Of a stretch of DNA of 64,000 nt, positions 1 to 8,755 are shown piece by piece. The notes under the pieces were generated by a model. The model saw nothing but the letters and a program-made list of their open reading frames with translations. It was not told where the DNA came from and did no database searches. This DNA is from Paraburkholderia kururiensis (GTDB lineage Bacteria > Pseudomonadota > Gammaproteobacteria > Burkholderiales > Burkholderiaceae), in assembly GCF_034424375.1 (NCBI RefSeq), contig NZ_CP139965.1, positions 6,386,001 through 6,450,000 on the forward strand, written 5' to 3'. The translations under genes and the position numbers were made by a program. How positions within the stretch are numbered: position 1 is the first letter of the stretch; every line of letters starts with the position of its first letter.

Positions 1-475
1 AGTTCGCCGTGATGGTCTGGTTGGCCGATGCGCCGATCTGGAAGTTCACGCTGCCGAGGCCGCCCAGCACGCTCTGGCCGTTGAACGTGGTTTGCGTTTC
101 GACGCGGTTGATTTCCGTCAGACGCGTCGTGACTTCGGTCTGCAGGTTCGCTTGCGCTGCCGAGCCGAGCGAGCCGTCGCCCGATTCCACGGCCAGCTGG
201 CGGATACGCTGCAGGTTGGCCACGGTCGACGAGATCGCGCCCGAAGCCGTTTGCACCATCGAGATGCCGTTGTTCGCGTTCATCACGCCCTGGTTCAGCG
301 CGTTGATGGCGGCGGTTTGCGTGGTGGCGATGGCGAGGCCGGCGGCGTCGTCGGCGGCGGTGTTCACGCGCTTGCCCGAAGACAGACGCGTAATGGCTTG
401 CGAAAGAGCGCTTTGCGAGCCGGACAGGTTGGTCTGCGTCGTCAGCGACAGAATGTTGGTGTTGATGTTCAGCAT
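1..475 (-). CDS. fliC: Flagellin, N-terminal part (cut by window edge)
   Basis: Flagellar filament subunit, exported through the flagellar type III system. The visible 158 residues start MLNINTN and carry the conserved flagellin D0/D1 helices: a SGSQSALSQAITRLSSGKR-type segment, then TAADDAAGLAIA, then a LQRIRQLAVESGDGS-type segment. This is the standard N-terminal flagellin signature. The start ATG at 475 is preceded by GAGGAAG at good spacing. The gene runs off the left edge, so the variable D2/D3 region and C-terminal helix are missing. A sigma-28-like promoter lies about 90 bp upstream, which fits a late-class flagellar gene. Whether it is the main fliC or a paralogue cannot be decided here. 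Confidence 0.93.
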   Translation of the reverse strand, partial: MLNINTNILSLTTQTNLSGSQSALSQAITRLSSGKRVNTAADDAAGLAIATTQTAAINALNQGVMNANNGISMVQTASGAISSTVANLQRIRQLAVESGDGSLGSAAQANLQTEVTTRLTEINRVETQTTFNGQSVLGGLGSVNFQIGASANQTITAN

Positions 476-564
476 GGCTTCCTCTATGGATTCGTTTGGG
501 ACGACAGGACGATGGTGGGGGTGCTCGCTTGCTGCGGTCCGTTCCAGCAACCTGTATGTCCGGG

Positions 565-591
565 TTATCGTCGGGCGCGACACAAACTTGA
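565..591 (-). promoter_or_regulatory. Sigma-28 (FliA) promoter for flagellin
   Basis: On the minus strand the sequence reads TCAAGTTT, 11 bases, then GACGATAA. The enterobacterial FliA consensus is TAAAGTTT-N11-GCCGATAA, so each half matches 7 of 8 positions with exact spacing. It lies upstream of the flagellin start at 475, leaving a leader of roughly 80 bases. Confidence 0.8.
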
Positions 592-738
592 GGGGAAGCC
601 GTCATCGCGATGGGCAATCGCCCGCTGGCGCAAGGGCCGGCGGGCGCATGCGAAAAGCGGGGCGCGAACATGACGGGCAACGGCCGGCGTGCCCGTATAG
701 GGGGCCGCAACGATGCAGCGATTTCGCGAGGGACGCGT

Positions 739-1923
739 CTACGAATAGAACGAAGGCGCCGGCAGCGTATCGTTCAACGCCCACTCGCCCAGTTCCTGCA
801 GCTTGTAATCGACGGGATCGTGCAGCGTCTGTGTGCGCAGATTGCGCCAGAAGCGGTCGAGCCGCAGCGCGCCCTGCGTGGCGCGAGCACCCGCCACTTC
901 GAAAAGCCGGCTCGTGAGGTCGAGCCCCACGCGCGTCGCCGCCACCTTGGCCGTGGCCACCGCGACCGCCACCTGCCCTCGCCCCGCTTCGTCCAGCGCC
1001 GTGCCTTCGTTCCAGGCCGCGTCGAATCGCGACGCGGCCTGCTGCACGAGCAGCCGAACGCTCTCCAGCCCCACCCAGAACTCGCCGTAGCGTAAGAGCG
1101 TGTAAGGGTCCTCGTTCGCGCTCTTCGCGGGCGACTTGAACCACGGCCGCGACTCGTGCAGCGTGTAGTGCTTCATCTGCGCGAACGCGCCTTCGCTGAC
1201 GCCGAGAAACAGGTGCGCGAAGATCAGTTGCGCGAGCAGCGGCCGCAGGCACGCAAACGGCGTACTGAGCGGGCCCGGGTCGAGCAGCATTTCGCTTTCC
1301 TGGACGCGTACCTGATCGAACGCGGCGCTGCCGCTGTCGGTCTGCCGCTGACCGAAGCTGTCCCAGTCCGACGGAATGGTGATGCCCTCGCGCGCAGTCG
1401 GCACCGCGGCGATCAGCAGCTTGCCGCTGGTTTCGTCTACACCGGAGGCGATCAGCATGTCCGAATCGAAAGCGCCCGAGCAAAAGCTCTTTCGCCCCGA
1501 AAATTCATAGCCGCCATCGACCTTGCGCACGACGGTCCGCTTGTCGAGCGGATTGAGCGCGTTGCCCCAGAAGCGGTTGTGGCGCGCCGTCTGTTCGAAC
1601 CAGGGTTCCCACTGATCGGGCCGCGCGAAGAGTCGCACCGTGGCAAGCAGCAGGTGATGAAAACCGTAGACGTGCGCGATGGAACTGTCCACGCGCGCGA
1701 ACTGCCTCACCGTATCGAGCGTTTCGATCCAGTTCGCGCCCAGCCCGCCGTACGGCTTCGGAATGGAAAGCGCAAGCAGACCGCTGCTGCGAATCGCATC
1801 GCGCTCCGCTTTGGGCGTGCCGCCGCGCGCGTCGCGCTCGGCAGCCGTCGCGGCGAAGTCTTGCACGAGACGGTCGAGGGTCCGCTGAATCGAAGAAAAG
1901 CCGGACTCGGATGATGTGGACAT
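739..1923 (-). CDS. Acyl-CoA dehydrogenase-fold flavin monooxygenase (SfnC/DszC-like)
   Basis: A 394-aa protein of the acyl-CoA dehydrogenase fold. The N-terminal helical part has an IPKPYGGLGA motif, the middle is a beta-domain (FSGRKSFCSGA, then GITIPSDWDSFGQRQTDSG), and the C-terminal helical domain includes RLFEVAGARAT. The WDSFGQRQTDSG segment and the lack of the usual catalytic Glu context favour the SfnC/DszC group of FMNH2-dependent monooxygenases, which act on organosulfur compounds, over a true acyl-CoA dehydrogenase. That assignment is family inference. A longer reading from 1941 exists, but the ATG at 1923 has GGAGG 8 bases upstream and is preferred. The gene is divergent from a MetQ-like binding protein, which would suit a sulfur-scavenging locus. 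Confidence 0.8.
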   Translation of the reverse strand: MSTSSESGFSSIQRTLDRLVQDFAATAAERDARGGTPKAERDAIRSSGLLALSIPKPYGGLGANWIETLDTVRQFARVDSSIAHVYGFHHLLLATVRLFARPDQWEPWFEQTARHNRFWGNALNPLDKRTVVRKVDGGYEFSGRKSFCSGAFDSDMLIASGVDETSGKLLIAAVPTAREGITIPSDWDSFGQRQTDSGSAAFDQVRVQESEMLLDPGPLSTPFACLRPLLAQLIFAHLFLGVSEGAFAQMKHYTLHESRPWFKSPAKSANEDPYTLLRYGEFWVGLESVRLLVQQAASRFDAAWNEGTALDEAGRGQVAVAVATAKVAATRVGLDLTSRLFEVAGARATQGALRLDRFWRNLRTQTLHDPVDYKLQELGEWALNDTLPAPSFYS

Positions 1924-2106
1924 GGCGCTTGCCTCCAGCACGGAATGGGGAACGGATTCAACCCGCCATCATAAGAGCACGCCGCGCGCGTGTCGTGGTC
2001 AGGATGTCGAATGCTTAGAAGGGGTGGGCATATGGGCGGGGGACAATTGCCGCACCAATTCACGATTCGCCCCATCGATATGACTTCGCGCGGCATGACC
2101 AACGCA

Positions 2107-2122
2107 GACAAAAATATTTGTC
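2107..2122. promoter_or_regulatory. Palindrome in divergent promoter region
   Basis: A perfect inverted repeat, GACAAA-AATA-TTTGTC, sits about 60-70 bases before the MetQ-like gene in the divergent intergenic region. Its size and symmetry suit a repressor operator. The regulator is unknown. Confidence 0.35.
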
Positions 2123-2180
2123 AGCGTGTCGTGCCGTTCTCTAGCATCGAGTCCTGTCGAACAACATGAACGAACCACAC

Positions 2181-2999
2181 ATGCAAAAACGAAAACTGCT
2201 TGGCGCGGCACTCGCTGCGCTCGCTCTCGGCTGGGGCTTCGCGAATGCGGCATCGGCCGCGGAAAAGACGCTGCGCGTCGGCATCATGTCGGGCGAGGAC
2301 GAAGACGTCTGGAAAGTGGTCGCGGCCAACGCAGCGAAGCATGGCCTCGCCATCAAGATCACCACGTTCGCCGATTACACGCAGCCCAACGAGGCGCTGG
2401 CGCAGCACGATCTCGACGCCAACTCGTTCCAGCACAAGCCTTATCTGGAAGCACAGATCAAGGCGCGCGGCTACAAGATCGTGCCGGTGGGCTACACCTA
2501 CGTGCAGCCTATCGGGCTCTATTCACGCAAGGTGAAGTCGGTTGCCGACCTTCCGCAAGGCGCGACGGTGGGCGTGCCGAACGACCCGAGCAATGAAGGA
2601 CGCTCGCTGCTTCTGCTGCAATCGCTCGGCCTCATTACGTTGAAGCCCGCGGTGGGTCTCCTGCCGACGGCGCGCGATATCGAACGGAATCCTAAGAATC
2701 TGCACATCAAGGAACTCGATGCGGGCATCGTGGGGCGAGCGATCGGCGACCTCGACGCGGCCGTCGTGAATACCGACTGGGCCATCAAGGCCGGCATCAA
2801 GATTCCGCAGGAACGCATCGCGCAGGAGAAGGTGCCGAACAATCCGTATCGCAACTTCATCGCCGTGAACGAGCAGGATGCGAACGCGCCGTGGGTCCAC
2901 GACCTCGTGCAGAGCTATCAGCAACCCAACGTATCGGCCGCGATCCTGAAGGTCTATCACGGCGCGACCCTGCCCGCCTGGGACGGCGCGCCGCAGTAG
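2181..2999 (+). CDS. metQ: MetQ/NlpA-family ABC transporter substrate-binding protein
   Basis: Periplasmic binding protein (272 aa) of the NlpA/MetQ family, which captures D/L-methionine or related compounds for an ABC importer. The N-terminus (MQKRKLLGAALAALALG...ASAAEK) looks like an ordinary Sec signal peptide with no clear lipobox. Family motifs include TFADYTQPNEAL, DLDANSFQHKPYL, a GVPNDPSNEGRSLLLLQ segment and NPYRNFIAV. An in-frame ATG at 2166 would add five residues. Neither start has a strong ribosome site, and the later one gives the cleaner signal peptide. No permease or ATPase gene is adjacent, so it either serves a transporter encoded elsewhere or is an orphan. The substrate is not provable from sequence. 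Confidence 0.88.
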   Translation: MQKRKLLGAALAALALGWGFANAASAAEKTLRVGIMSGEDEDVWKVVAANAAKHGLAIKITTFADYTQPNEALAQHDLDANSFQHKPYLEAQIKARGYKIVPVGYTYVQPIGLYSRKVKSVADLPQGATVGVPNDPSNEGRSLLLLQSLGLITLKPAVGLLPTARDIERNPKNLHIKELDAGIVGRAIGDLDAAVVNTDWAIKAGIKIPQERIAQEKVPNNPYRNFIAVNEQDANAPWVHDLVQSYQQPNVSAAILKVYHGATLPAWDGAPQ

Positions 3000-3012
3000 T
3001 CCCGCGGACGGT

Positions 3013-4035
3013 TCAGCGCCCGAGTCCGCTCTTCGCGATCTGCTGTTCCACGAACTGCGCGAAGAGCGTATGCAGGCGCGTGGTGGGATGCAGATCGTCG
3101 GCGAACATGTAGGTCTGGTCGGCGTTGGGCGTCGTGTAGGTGGGCGGCGAGCAGAGCAACGCGGTGTCGTGCGGCGTCTTCGCGGGGTCGCAGGCCGTGC
3201 CGGTGTTCGAGACGGCGAAACCATTGGCCTGGAAGTTCGCGATCACCTGGTTGAGCCAGGTAAAGGCGTCGATCTCGATGACCTTGCCTTGAAGGCCGCT
3301 GCTCTGCAAGCCGGCGTTCAAGGTGTCGTTGAAGAGTTGCGAAAGCTGCGTCAGATTCGCGCCGCCGTCCGACGACGTCACGCCTTTGGGCGACAGCCCG
3401 ATGTTCGGCAGATTGACCACGACGACGTGCGTCGCCCCGCTCTGCACGATCTGCGCGACGAGCTGAACCAGCGTGTTCGCGGCCGTCTGCACCGTGGGCG
3501 CGGCGGCGGGCAGCGACCCGGCCCGCAGCACGTCGTTCGCGCCGGCCCACACCAGCACCAGCTGGTTCGCGTTGAAGCTTCCGTGCGCGGCCAGATAGCT
3601 CGACACCTGCTGGTTCATGGGCATTTCGACGTCGCCCAGCACATCGGTCAGATAGTCGTTCAGGTTCGCGGGCGTGGCCACCGTGGCGCCGCCCTCCGCG
3701 TACCCGACGCCGCTTTGCGCGCTGAGCTTGCGGGTGGCGTCGATCGAAAAAGCCGGCGTGAGCGTGTCGCCGTAGTACTGCGCGACGTCCTGCGTCCACA
3801 CCTGCCCGGGGTTCGTCGTGAAGCGCCCGCCGCCCAGCGCACTCGCGAGCGGCGCATAGGTGCCGACGTCGGAGAGGCTGTCGCCGAACGACACCACCTG
3901 GAGATGCACGCCGCCGGCCGGGGCCGCCGCGCCGCCGCTACTGCCCGGGCCATTGCCTCCGCCGCCGCATGCGGCGAGCAACAGGGTCATCGCGACAAGC
4001 ATTGCGGCACCTACCCTTCCATTCATGCGTTGCAT
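3013..4035 (-). CDS. GDSL/SGNH-family esterase lipoprotein
   Basis: Predicted outer-membrane-anchored esterase or lipase (340 aa). The start MQRMNGR at 4035 has GGAGG 6 bases upstream, and the following segment ends in the lipobox LLAAC (Cys23), followed by a Gly-rich linker. SGNH blocks are visible: FGDSLSD (block I, nucleophile Ser), VWAGANDVL (block III) and FADDLHPT (block V, Asp/His). The closest named groups are GDSL lipases or thermolabile-hemolysin-like phospholipases. No C-terminal autotransporter barrel is present because the protein ends shortly after block V. It converges on the MetQ-like gene, leaving only 13 bases between the stop codons. The substrate is unknown. Confidence 0.85.
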   Translation of the reverse strand: MQRMNGRVGAAMLVAMTLLLAACGGGGNGPGSSGGAAAPAGGVHLQVVSFGDSLSDVGTYAPLASALGGGRFTTNPGQVWTQDVAQYYGDTLTPAFSIDATRKLSAQSGVGYAEGGATVATPANLNDYLTDVLGDVEMPMNQQVSSYLAAHGSFNANQLVLVWAGANDVLRAGSLPAAAPTVQTAANTLVQLVAQIVQSGATHVVVVNLPNIGLSPKGVTSSDGGANLTQLSQLFNDTLNAGLQSSGLQGKVIEIDAFTWLNQVIANFQANGFAVSNTGTACDPAKTPHDTALLCSPPTYTTPNADQTYMFADDLHPTTRLHTLFAQFVEQQIAKSGLGR

Positions 4036-4180
4036 GGCTTTCCTCCAGTAGACGGCGGCTTTCAGGCGACGGGCGGCGTGCCCACGCACCCGCGGCGCAT
4101 ACAGCACAATCCGCGGGCTCTCCCGTGTAGCAAGAAAGGTGCGCCGGTGTTGTTGGGTCTGGAGGAAGGTCTTCCGGCGT

Positions 4181-5476
4181 TCAGCCGATGGCATCCATCA
4201 GCCGGTACCACGCAACGCCCGCAGCGATGTAAAAGCGTTGCAGCGCATGGAGCGGAATCGGTTTGACAGCCGTGACGGCAAACGGAAACGGCGTCCGGCC
4301 GTCGCCCGCCATGCGCGCGGCAAGATGCTTGCCGAGCGTCGTGGCCATCGCGATACCGCGGCCGTTGTAGCCGAGCGCGATGCTGAGCCCCGGCGCGGGT
4401 TCGTGAACATGCGGCAGAAAATCGGCGGTGATGGCCACGCGCCCCGCCCATCGATACTCATACTCGATGCCCTTCAGTTGCGGATACATCAGCTCGACGG
4501 CGCGCTCCAGATGCGCCCAGTCGCTCGTCGCGCGCGGCTCGGAGAACGGTCCGCGGCCGCCCATCAGGAGGCGCCCCGCCGCGTCGCGCCGGAAATACAG
4601 CAGAAGACGGCGCGAGTCGGAAGCGACTTCGCCGCCGCGCAGAATCGCGTCGCCCACGCTGGGCGCCAACGGCCGCGTGGCGACGATGAAGCTGTTCGCC
4701 GCGATCACGGACTGCCGCAGACCGGGCCAAAGCGCGCCGGTATAGCCGTTGGTCGCAATCACGACACGCTGCGCGACGATGTTCGCGCCGCCGTGCGTCT
4801 GAACGTGCCAGCCGCGTTCGTCGCGCGAGAGGCGCGTGACCGACGTGTGTCCATGCACGGCCACGCCGAGATTCTGGGCCGCGCGCGCGAGACCTCGCAC
4901 ATAGCTGAGCGGCTGGATGCTGCCGGCGCGATGATCGATCCATCCGCCCACGTAGGCGCGCGTGCCGAGCCGCTGCGAAACGCCGGCCGCATCGAGCAGA
5001 CTGACCCGGGCCCCGCGCGCGGCCCACTGCTGCGCACGCCGCGTCACGGTTTCGAGCATGGCACGCGACGGCGCCGGCTGGATCCAGCCGCCGCGCACGG
5101 CTTCGCACTCGATGCCGTACCGCTCGATCAGCTCGAACACGGTGTCGGCGGCGGTGCCCACGACCTCCACCAGACGGTTGCCCGCTGTCTCGCCGAACCG
5201 CTGCACGAGTTCGTCGGGGTCGTACTTGAGGCCCGGAATCACCTGGCCGCCATTGCGGCCCGACGCGCCCCAGCCCGGCTCCGCTGCATCGAGCACACAC
5301 ACCTTCACGCCGCGTTCGGCCAGATGCAACGCGGTCGAAAGGCCCGTGAGCCCCGCGCCGACGATCGCCACGTCGCACGATGCCGACTCGCGCAAGGCCG
5401 GCGTATCGGGCGCAGGCTGCGCCGTTGCGGCCCACAACGAATCGGGCAGCACTGCACCTTCTTTCACTTCGATCAT
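4181..5476 (-). CDS. FAD-dependent amine/amino-acid oxidoreductase (DadA/PuuB-like)
   Basis: A 431-aa flavoprotein of the D-amino-acid oxidase/glycine oxidase superfamily. An N-terminal Rossmann motif VAIVGAGLTGLSTA binds FAD, a GWGASGRNGGQV segment is typical of PuuB/DadA-type enzymes, and the C-terminal FAD contact LGYNGRGIAMATTLG is present. The gene starts two bases after the stop codon of the ABC ATPase gene (TGAACATG), so it is the last gene of a transporter operon. This suggests it oxidises the imported compound, probably an amino acid, polyamine or betaine-type amine. Gamma-glutamylputrescine oxidase is one candidate, but no glutamylputrescine synthetase is nearby. Confidence 0.85.
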   Translation of the reverse strand: MIEVKEGAVLPDSLWAATAQPAPDTPALRESASCDVAIVGAGLTGLSTALHLAERGVKVCVLDAAEPGWGASGRNGGQVIPGLKYDPDELVQRFGETAGNRLVEVVGTAADTVFELIERYGIECEAVRGGWIQPAPSRAMLETVTRRAQQWAARGARVSLLDAAGVSQRLGTRAYVGGWIDHRAGSIQPLSYVRGLARAAQNLGVAVHGHTSVTRLSRDERGWHVQTHGGANIVAQRVVIATNGYTGALWPGLRQSVIAANSFIVATRPLAPSVGDAILRGGEVASDSRRLLLYFRRDAAGRLLMGGRGPFSEPRATSDWAHLERAVELMYPQLKGIEYEYRWAGRVAITADFLPHVHEPAPGLSIALGYNGRGIAMATTLGKHLAARMAGDGRTPFPFAVTAVKPIPLHALQRFYIAAGVAWYRLMDAIG

Positions 5477-5478
5477 GT

Positions 5479-6237
5479 TCAGTTCGGGTTAACGCCGGCG
5501 GGCGTGCCGTCAGGAGACAGCAGGCGCCGCAGGAAGTCCTGCGTGCGCGGATGCTGGGGATGGCTCAGGACCTCGCGCGCGGGGCCCGTCTCGCAGATCG
5601 TGCCGCCGTGCAGAAAGCACACGCGGTCGGCCACCTCGCGGGCAAAGGCCATTTCGTGCGTGACCACCACCATGGTCATGCCGTCGCGCGCCAACGCGCG
5701 CATCACGGCCAGCACTTCGCCCACGAGTTCGGGGTCGAGCGCGGACGTGGGCTCGTCGAAGAGCAGCGCGGCGGGTTCCATGGCAAGCGCCCGCGCAATC
5801 GCCACGCGCTGCTGCTGGCCGCCCGAAAGCTCCGCAGGGTACGCATTCATCCGATGCGAGAGGCCGACCTTCTCGAGCAGTTGCCTCGCCTGCTCGCGCG
5901 CCTGCGCCACCGGCGTGCGGCGCACATAGACAGGGCCTTCCATCACGTTTTCGAGCGCCGTTCGGTGCGCAAACAGGTTGAAGCGCTGAAACACCATGCC
6001 CACGCGCATGCGCAGTTCGTGAATGTTCTTCGCGTGCGCGTCCACCCGCACGCCGTCGATGGTGATGGAACCGGCGTCGTAGGTCTCGAAGCCGTTGATA
6101 CAGCGCAGTACGGTCGACTTGCCCGACCCGGACGGTCCGATCAGGCACACCACTTCGCCTGCCCCGACGCTCAAACTCACGCCCTTGAGCACTTCCTGGT
6201 GGTGAAAGCGCTTGTGTATCGCGTTGATCTCGATCAT
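5479..6237 (-). CDS. Polar amino-acid ABC transporter ATP-binding protein (GlnQ/HisP family)
   Basis: Cytoplasmic ATPase (252 aa) that powers the adjacent permease. Walker A is GPSGSGKST, the signature is [15 protein letters not shown], Walker B is [13 protein letters not shown], and the switch His lies in VVTHEM. The segment [22 protein letters not shown] is the family Q-loop region. It overlaps the upstream permease gene by four bases (ATGA), so the two are translationally coupled. It is transcribed with a periplasmic binding protein gene, one permease gene and an FAD oxidoreductase gene. The substrate is inferred only from family membership. Confidence 0.95.
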   Translation of the reverse strand: MIEINAIHKRFHHQEVLKGVSLSVGAGEVVCLIGPSGSGKSTVLRCINGFETYDAGSITIDGVRVDAHAKNIHELRMRVGMVFQRFNLFAHRTALENVMEGPVYVRRTPVAQAREQARQLLEKVGLSHRMNAYPAELSGGQQQRVAIARALAMEPAALLFDEPTSALDPELVGEVLAVMRALARDGMTMVVVTHEMAFAREVADRVCFLHGGTICETGPAREVLSHPQHPRTQDFLRRLLSPDGTPAGVNPN

Positions 6238-6890
6238 CGGCTTTTCCTCACGGCGAGGCGCTTGCCAAGCTGGTTGACGCCGAACATCAGCGGCAGGCTC
6301 AGCACGAGGTACAGCAGCGCGACGAGCGTGTAGACCGTCATGTTCTGGAACGTCGACGACGCGATCAACTGCCCCGCGCGCGTGATTTCAGCCACGGTAA
6401 TGGTGGAGGCCACCGACGAATCCTTCAGCAGCATGACGAGCGTGTTGCCGTAGGGCGGCAGCGCGATTCTGAAGGCCTGCGGCAGCACCACGCGGCGCAT
6501 GATCAGCGGGCCGCGCATGCCGATGGCGTGCGCGGCTTCGATCTGCCCATGGTCGATGGCCTCGATGCCCGCGCGGAAGTTTTCCGCCTGATACGCCGAG
6601 TAAGCGATGCCCAGCCCGATCACGCCGGCCTGAAACGCCGACAGTTGCACGCCGAGGTCGGGCAGCACGAAATAGATGTAGAAGAGCTGCACGATGATCG
6701 GCAGCCCGCGGATCAGATTGATCACGGTGCTGCCGAACGCCGATGCGGCGCGGTTGCGCGACACCTTGAGCAGCGCGAGCACCAGACCGAGGATGGAACT
6801 GAGCACGAATGCACAGGCCGTGATCTCGATCGTGATGACCGCGCCTTTCAGCAGGATCGGCAAAAAGTCGATTGCGTTCTGCACAAACAT
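6234..6890 (-). CDS. Polar amino-acid ABC transporter permease (HisM/GlnP family)
   Basis: Inner-membrane permease (218 aa) with several hydrophobic segments and the permease (EAA) loop [29 protein letters not shown], which docks onto the ATPase. The ATG at 6890 (MFVQNAIDF) follows a GGAGG four to five bases upstream. A GTG at 6905 is possible but lacks such a site. Only one permease gene is present, so the transporter is probably a homodimer in the membrane. Confidence 0.94.
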   Translation of the reverse strand: MFVQNAIDFLPILLKGAVITIEITACAFVLSSILGLVLALLKVSRNRAASAFGSTVINLIRGLPIIVQLFYIYFVLPDLGVQLSAFQAGVIGLGIAYSAYQAENFRAGIEAIDHGQIEAAHAIGMRGPLIMRRVVLPQAFRIALPPYGNTLVMLLKDSSVASTITVAEITRAGQLIASSTFQNMTVYTLVALLYLVLSLPLMFGVNQLGKRLAVRKSR

Positions 6891-6972
6891 CGCGCCTCCC
6901 GACACACTTCGCAGAGGGTCCTGGCCGCTATTGGGCGCGGACAGCTTCGAATACAGCGCAATGCACCGCCGG

Positions 6973-7740
6973 TCAGCTCATGTGCCACTTCTGCAGGATC
7001 TGCTGCAGCGTGCCGTCGGTCTTCATCTTTCTGATGGCCGAGTTCAGTTGTTCGAGCTTCGCCGTGTCGCCCTTACGCACGACGAAGCACACCTGCCCCT
7101 TCACCGCCGACTGATACTCGGGCACGAGCCGCACCTGCGGATTGGCGCCCTGCTGCAACTGGTAGGCCACGATGGGCTGATCGGCGAAACCTGCCTTGAT
7201 CCGGCCCAGCGCCACGTCGCGCATGATGTCCGCGACGGAATCGTAGGTGCGGACTTCCTTGAAGATGCCCTTCTTGTTCAACGCATCGACGAACGCCGTG
7301 CCCACCTGTGCACCCACCACTTCGCCCTTGAGATCGTCCATCGAGGTGTAGTGGCCCTTGTCGTCGGCACGCACGACGAGCCCTTCGCCGTAGGAATAAA
7401 CGGTGTCGGAAAAATCGACGATCTGCTGGCGCGCGGGCGTCTTCAGCATGGCCGCGGAAATGATGTCGATCTTCTCGGTGGTCAGCGACGGAATCAGCGC
7501 GGAGAACACGCTCTGCTGCACCTCGACCTTGAAGCCGCCCGCGCGGCCGGCCGCTTCGATAGCATCCACCATCATTCCCTGAATGGAATTGGTCTTGACG
7601 TCGAGGAACGTGAACGGCACGCCCGTGGCGGTTGCACCCACCTTCCAGGTGGGCTCGGCACGCGCGGCGCCCGAGGAGATCGCGAAACAGGCGGCAAAAC
7701 CGGCTGCAAGCAAGATGAGGCGTTTGACGAACGAGACCAT
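6973..7740 (-). CDS. Family 3 amino-acid-binding periplasmic protein
   Basis: A 255-aa binding protein for the ABC transporter encoded downstream. The signal peptide MVSFVKRLILLAAGFAACF...ARA ends near residue 28. The family-3 fold is indicated by GVPFTFLD, the core segment DIISAAMLKTPARQQIVDFSD (usually a PMTITPER-like sequence in this family) and GAQVGTAFVDAL. The reading frame extends to 7887, but ATG 7740 has AGGAG 6 bases upstream and gives the proper signal peptide. The gene leads an operon (binding protein, permease, ATPase, FAD oxidase) divergent from an IclR regulator that probably controls it. Confidence 0.93.
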   Translation of the reverse strand: MVSFVKRLILLAAGFAACFAISSGAARAEPTWKVGATATGVPFTFLDVKTNSIQGMMVDAIEAAGRAGGFKVEVQQSVFSALIPSLTTEKIDIISAAMLKTPARQQIVDFSDTVYSYGEGLVVRADDKGHYTSMDDLKGEVVGAQVGTAFVDALNKKGIFKEVRTYDSVADIMRDVALGRIKAGFADQPIVAYQLQQGANPQVRLVPEYQSAVKGQVCFVVRKGDTAKLEQLNSAIRKMKTDGTLQQILQKWHMS

Positions 7741-7850
7741 GCGTTTCTCCTGGCGAAGCGCCGGCGGATTGGCGTGAGCCGTCGGCGATGTTGTTTTGTG
7801 ACTGCGAAGCCATGATAGTCGAATCAAAAAAATCGCAAATAGATTTTTGA

Positions 7851-7884
7851 GTATCGATATTCGATACGATATGATGCGATATCG
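7851..7884. promoter_or_regulatory. Two overlapping inverted repeats between transporter operon and IclR gene
   Basis: The first is GTATCGA-TAT-TCGATAC (7851-7867), a perfect 7-bp-arm palindrome. The second is CGATAT-GATGCG-ATATCG (7867-7884), with perfect 6-bp arms. They abut each other in the divergent promoter region, as expected for tandem binding sites of the adjacent IclR-family regulator. No binding consensus for this regulator is known to me. Confidence 0.55.
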
Positions 7885-7915
7885 CATTCAACGCGCGCTC
7901 AACGGACAGACCCCG

Positions 7916-8722
7916 ATGGACAATTCGCCCGCCGACAATGGCGCCGGAAACGGCGCCGATCTGCTCTTCAATCAGTCGCTGGAAAAGGGGCTGGGCGTAT
8001 TGCGCGCGTTCAGCGCGAAGCGCCGCACCATGACGTTGGCCGAGGTGGCCGAAGCGGCGTCGATGTCCAAAAGCTCGGCGCAGCGCATGGTCTACACGCT
8101 GGAGAAGCTGGGCTACATCCGCAAACATCCGCTCACGCGCCGCTACCAGTTGACGCCGCGCGTCATGCAGATCGGCTTCAACTATCTGGCCGCCGACACG
8201 TTGATCGACGTCGCGAATCCGTTCCTCTCGGAACTCACGAACATCACGGGCGAGACGACGAACCTGACGGAGCCCGACGAGGACGAAATGGTGTACGTCT
8301 CGCGCTTCGTATCGACGAAGTTCGTGCCGATTCACATGCCCATCGGCAGCCGCATTCCCATGTACTGCACGGGCAGCGGGCGCGCATTCCTGAGCGCGTT
8401 GCCGCCCGACGAGGCACGCGTGCGCCTCGAGCAGATGAACCGCGTCGCGTTCACCGCCAACACCGTCACCGACGTGGCGAGGCTCGGCGAGTTGCTCGCC
8501 GAAGTACGCCAGAACGGCTATGCCACGAACCGCGAAGAGTTGTTCATCGGCGATATGTCGATCGCGGCGCCCGTGGTGGGAAGTCAGGGGCGCCCCGTCG
8601 CCGCGGTACACGTGGTGGCGCCCACCAGCCGATGGACTTTCGACGAGGCGCGGCTAAAGCTCGCGCCGGCCGTGATCGATTGCGCGAGAGGCATCAGCAA
8701 TTCGATACGAACGCTCGAGTAG
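7916..8722 (+). CDS. IclR-family transcriptional regulator
   Basis: DNA-binding regulator (268 aa from ATG 7916). The N-terminal winged helix-turn-helix is seen in a LEKGLGVLRAFS segment, then MTLAEVAEAASMSKSSAQRMVYTLEKLGY. The C-terminal IclR effector domain includes PIGSRIPMYCTGSGRAFLSALP and GYATNREELFIGDMSIAAPV. Starts further upstream (TTG 7847, ATG 7871) would place the N-terminus inside the palindromic operator region, so 7916 is preferred although its ribosome site is weak. It is divergent from the amino-acid transporter operon and is the likely regulator of both. Confidence 0.9.
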   Translation: MDNSPADNGAGNGADLLFNQSLEKGLGVLRAFSAKRRTMTLAEVAEAASMSKSSAQRMVYTLEKLGYIRKHPLTRRYQLTPRVMQIGFNYLAADTLIDVANPFLSELTNITGETTNLTEPDEDEMVYVSRFVSTKFVPIHMPIGSRIPMYCTGSGRAFLSALPPDEARVRLEQMNRVAFTANTVTDVARLGELLAEVRQNGYATNREELFIGDMSIAAPVVGSQGRPVAAVHVVAPTSRWTFDEARLKLAPAVIDCARGISNSIRTLE

Positions 8723-8755
8723 CGGCGCGATGCTTCACGCGAGCGCGGCCTCGCC

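Noticed and set aside
739..1923. Fatty-acid beta-oxidation acyl-CoA dehydrogenase
   Set aside because: The sequence fits the SfnC/DszC monooxygenase subgroup better, and no beta-oxidation genes are nearby.
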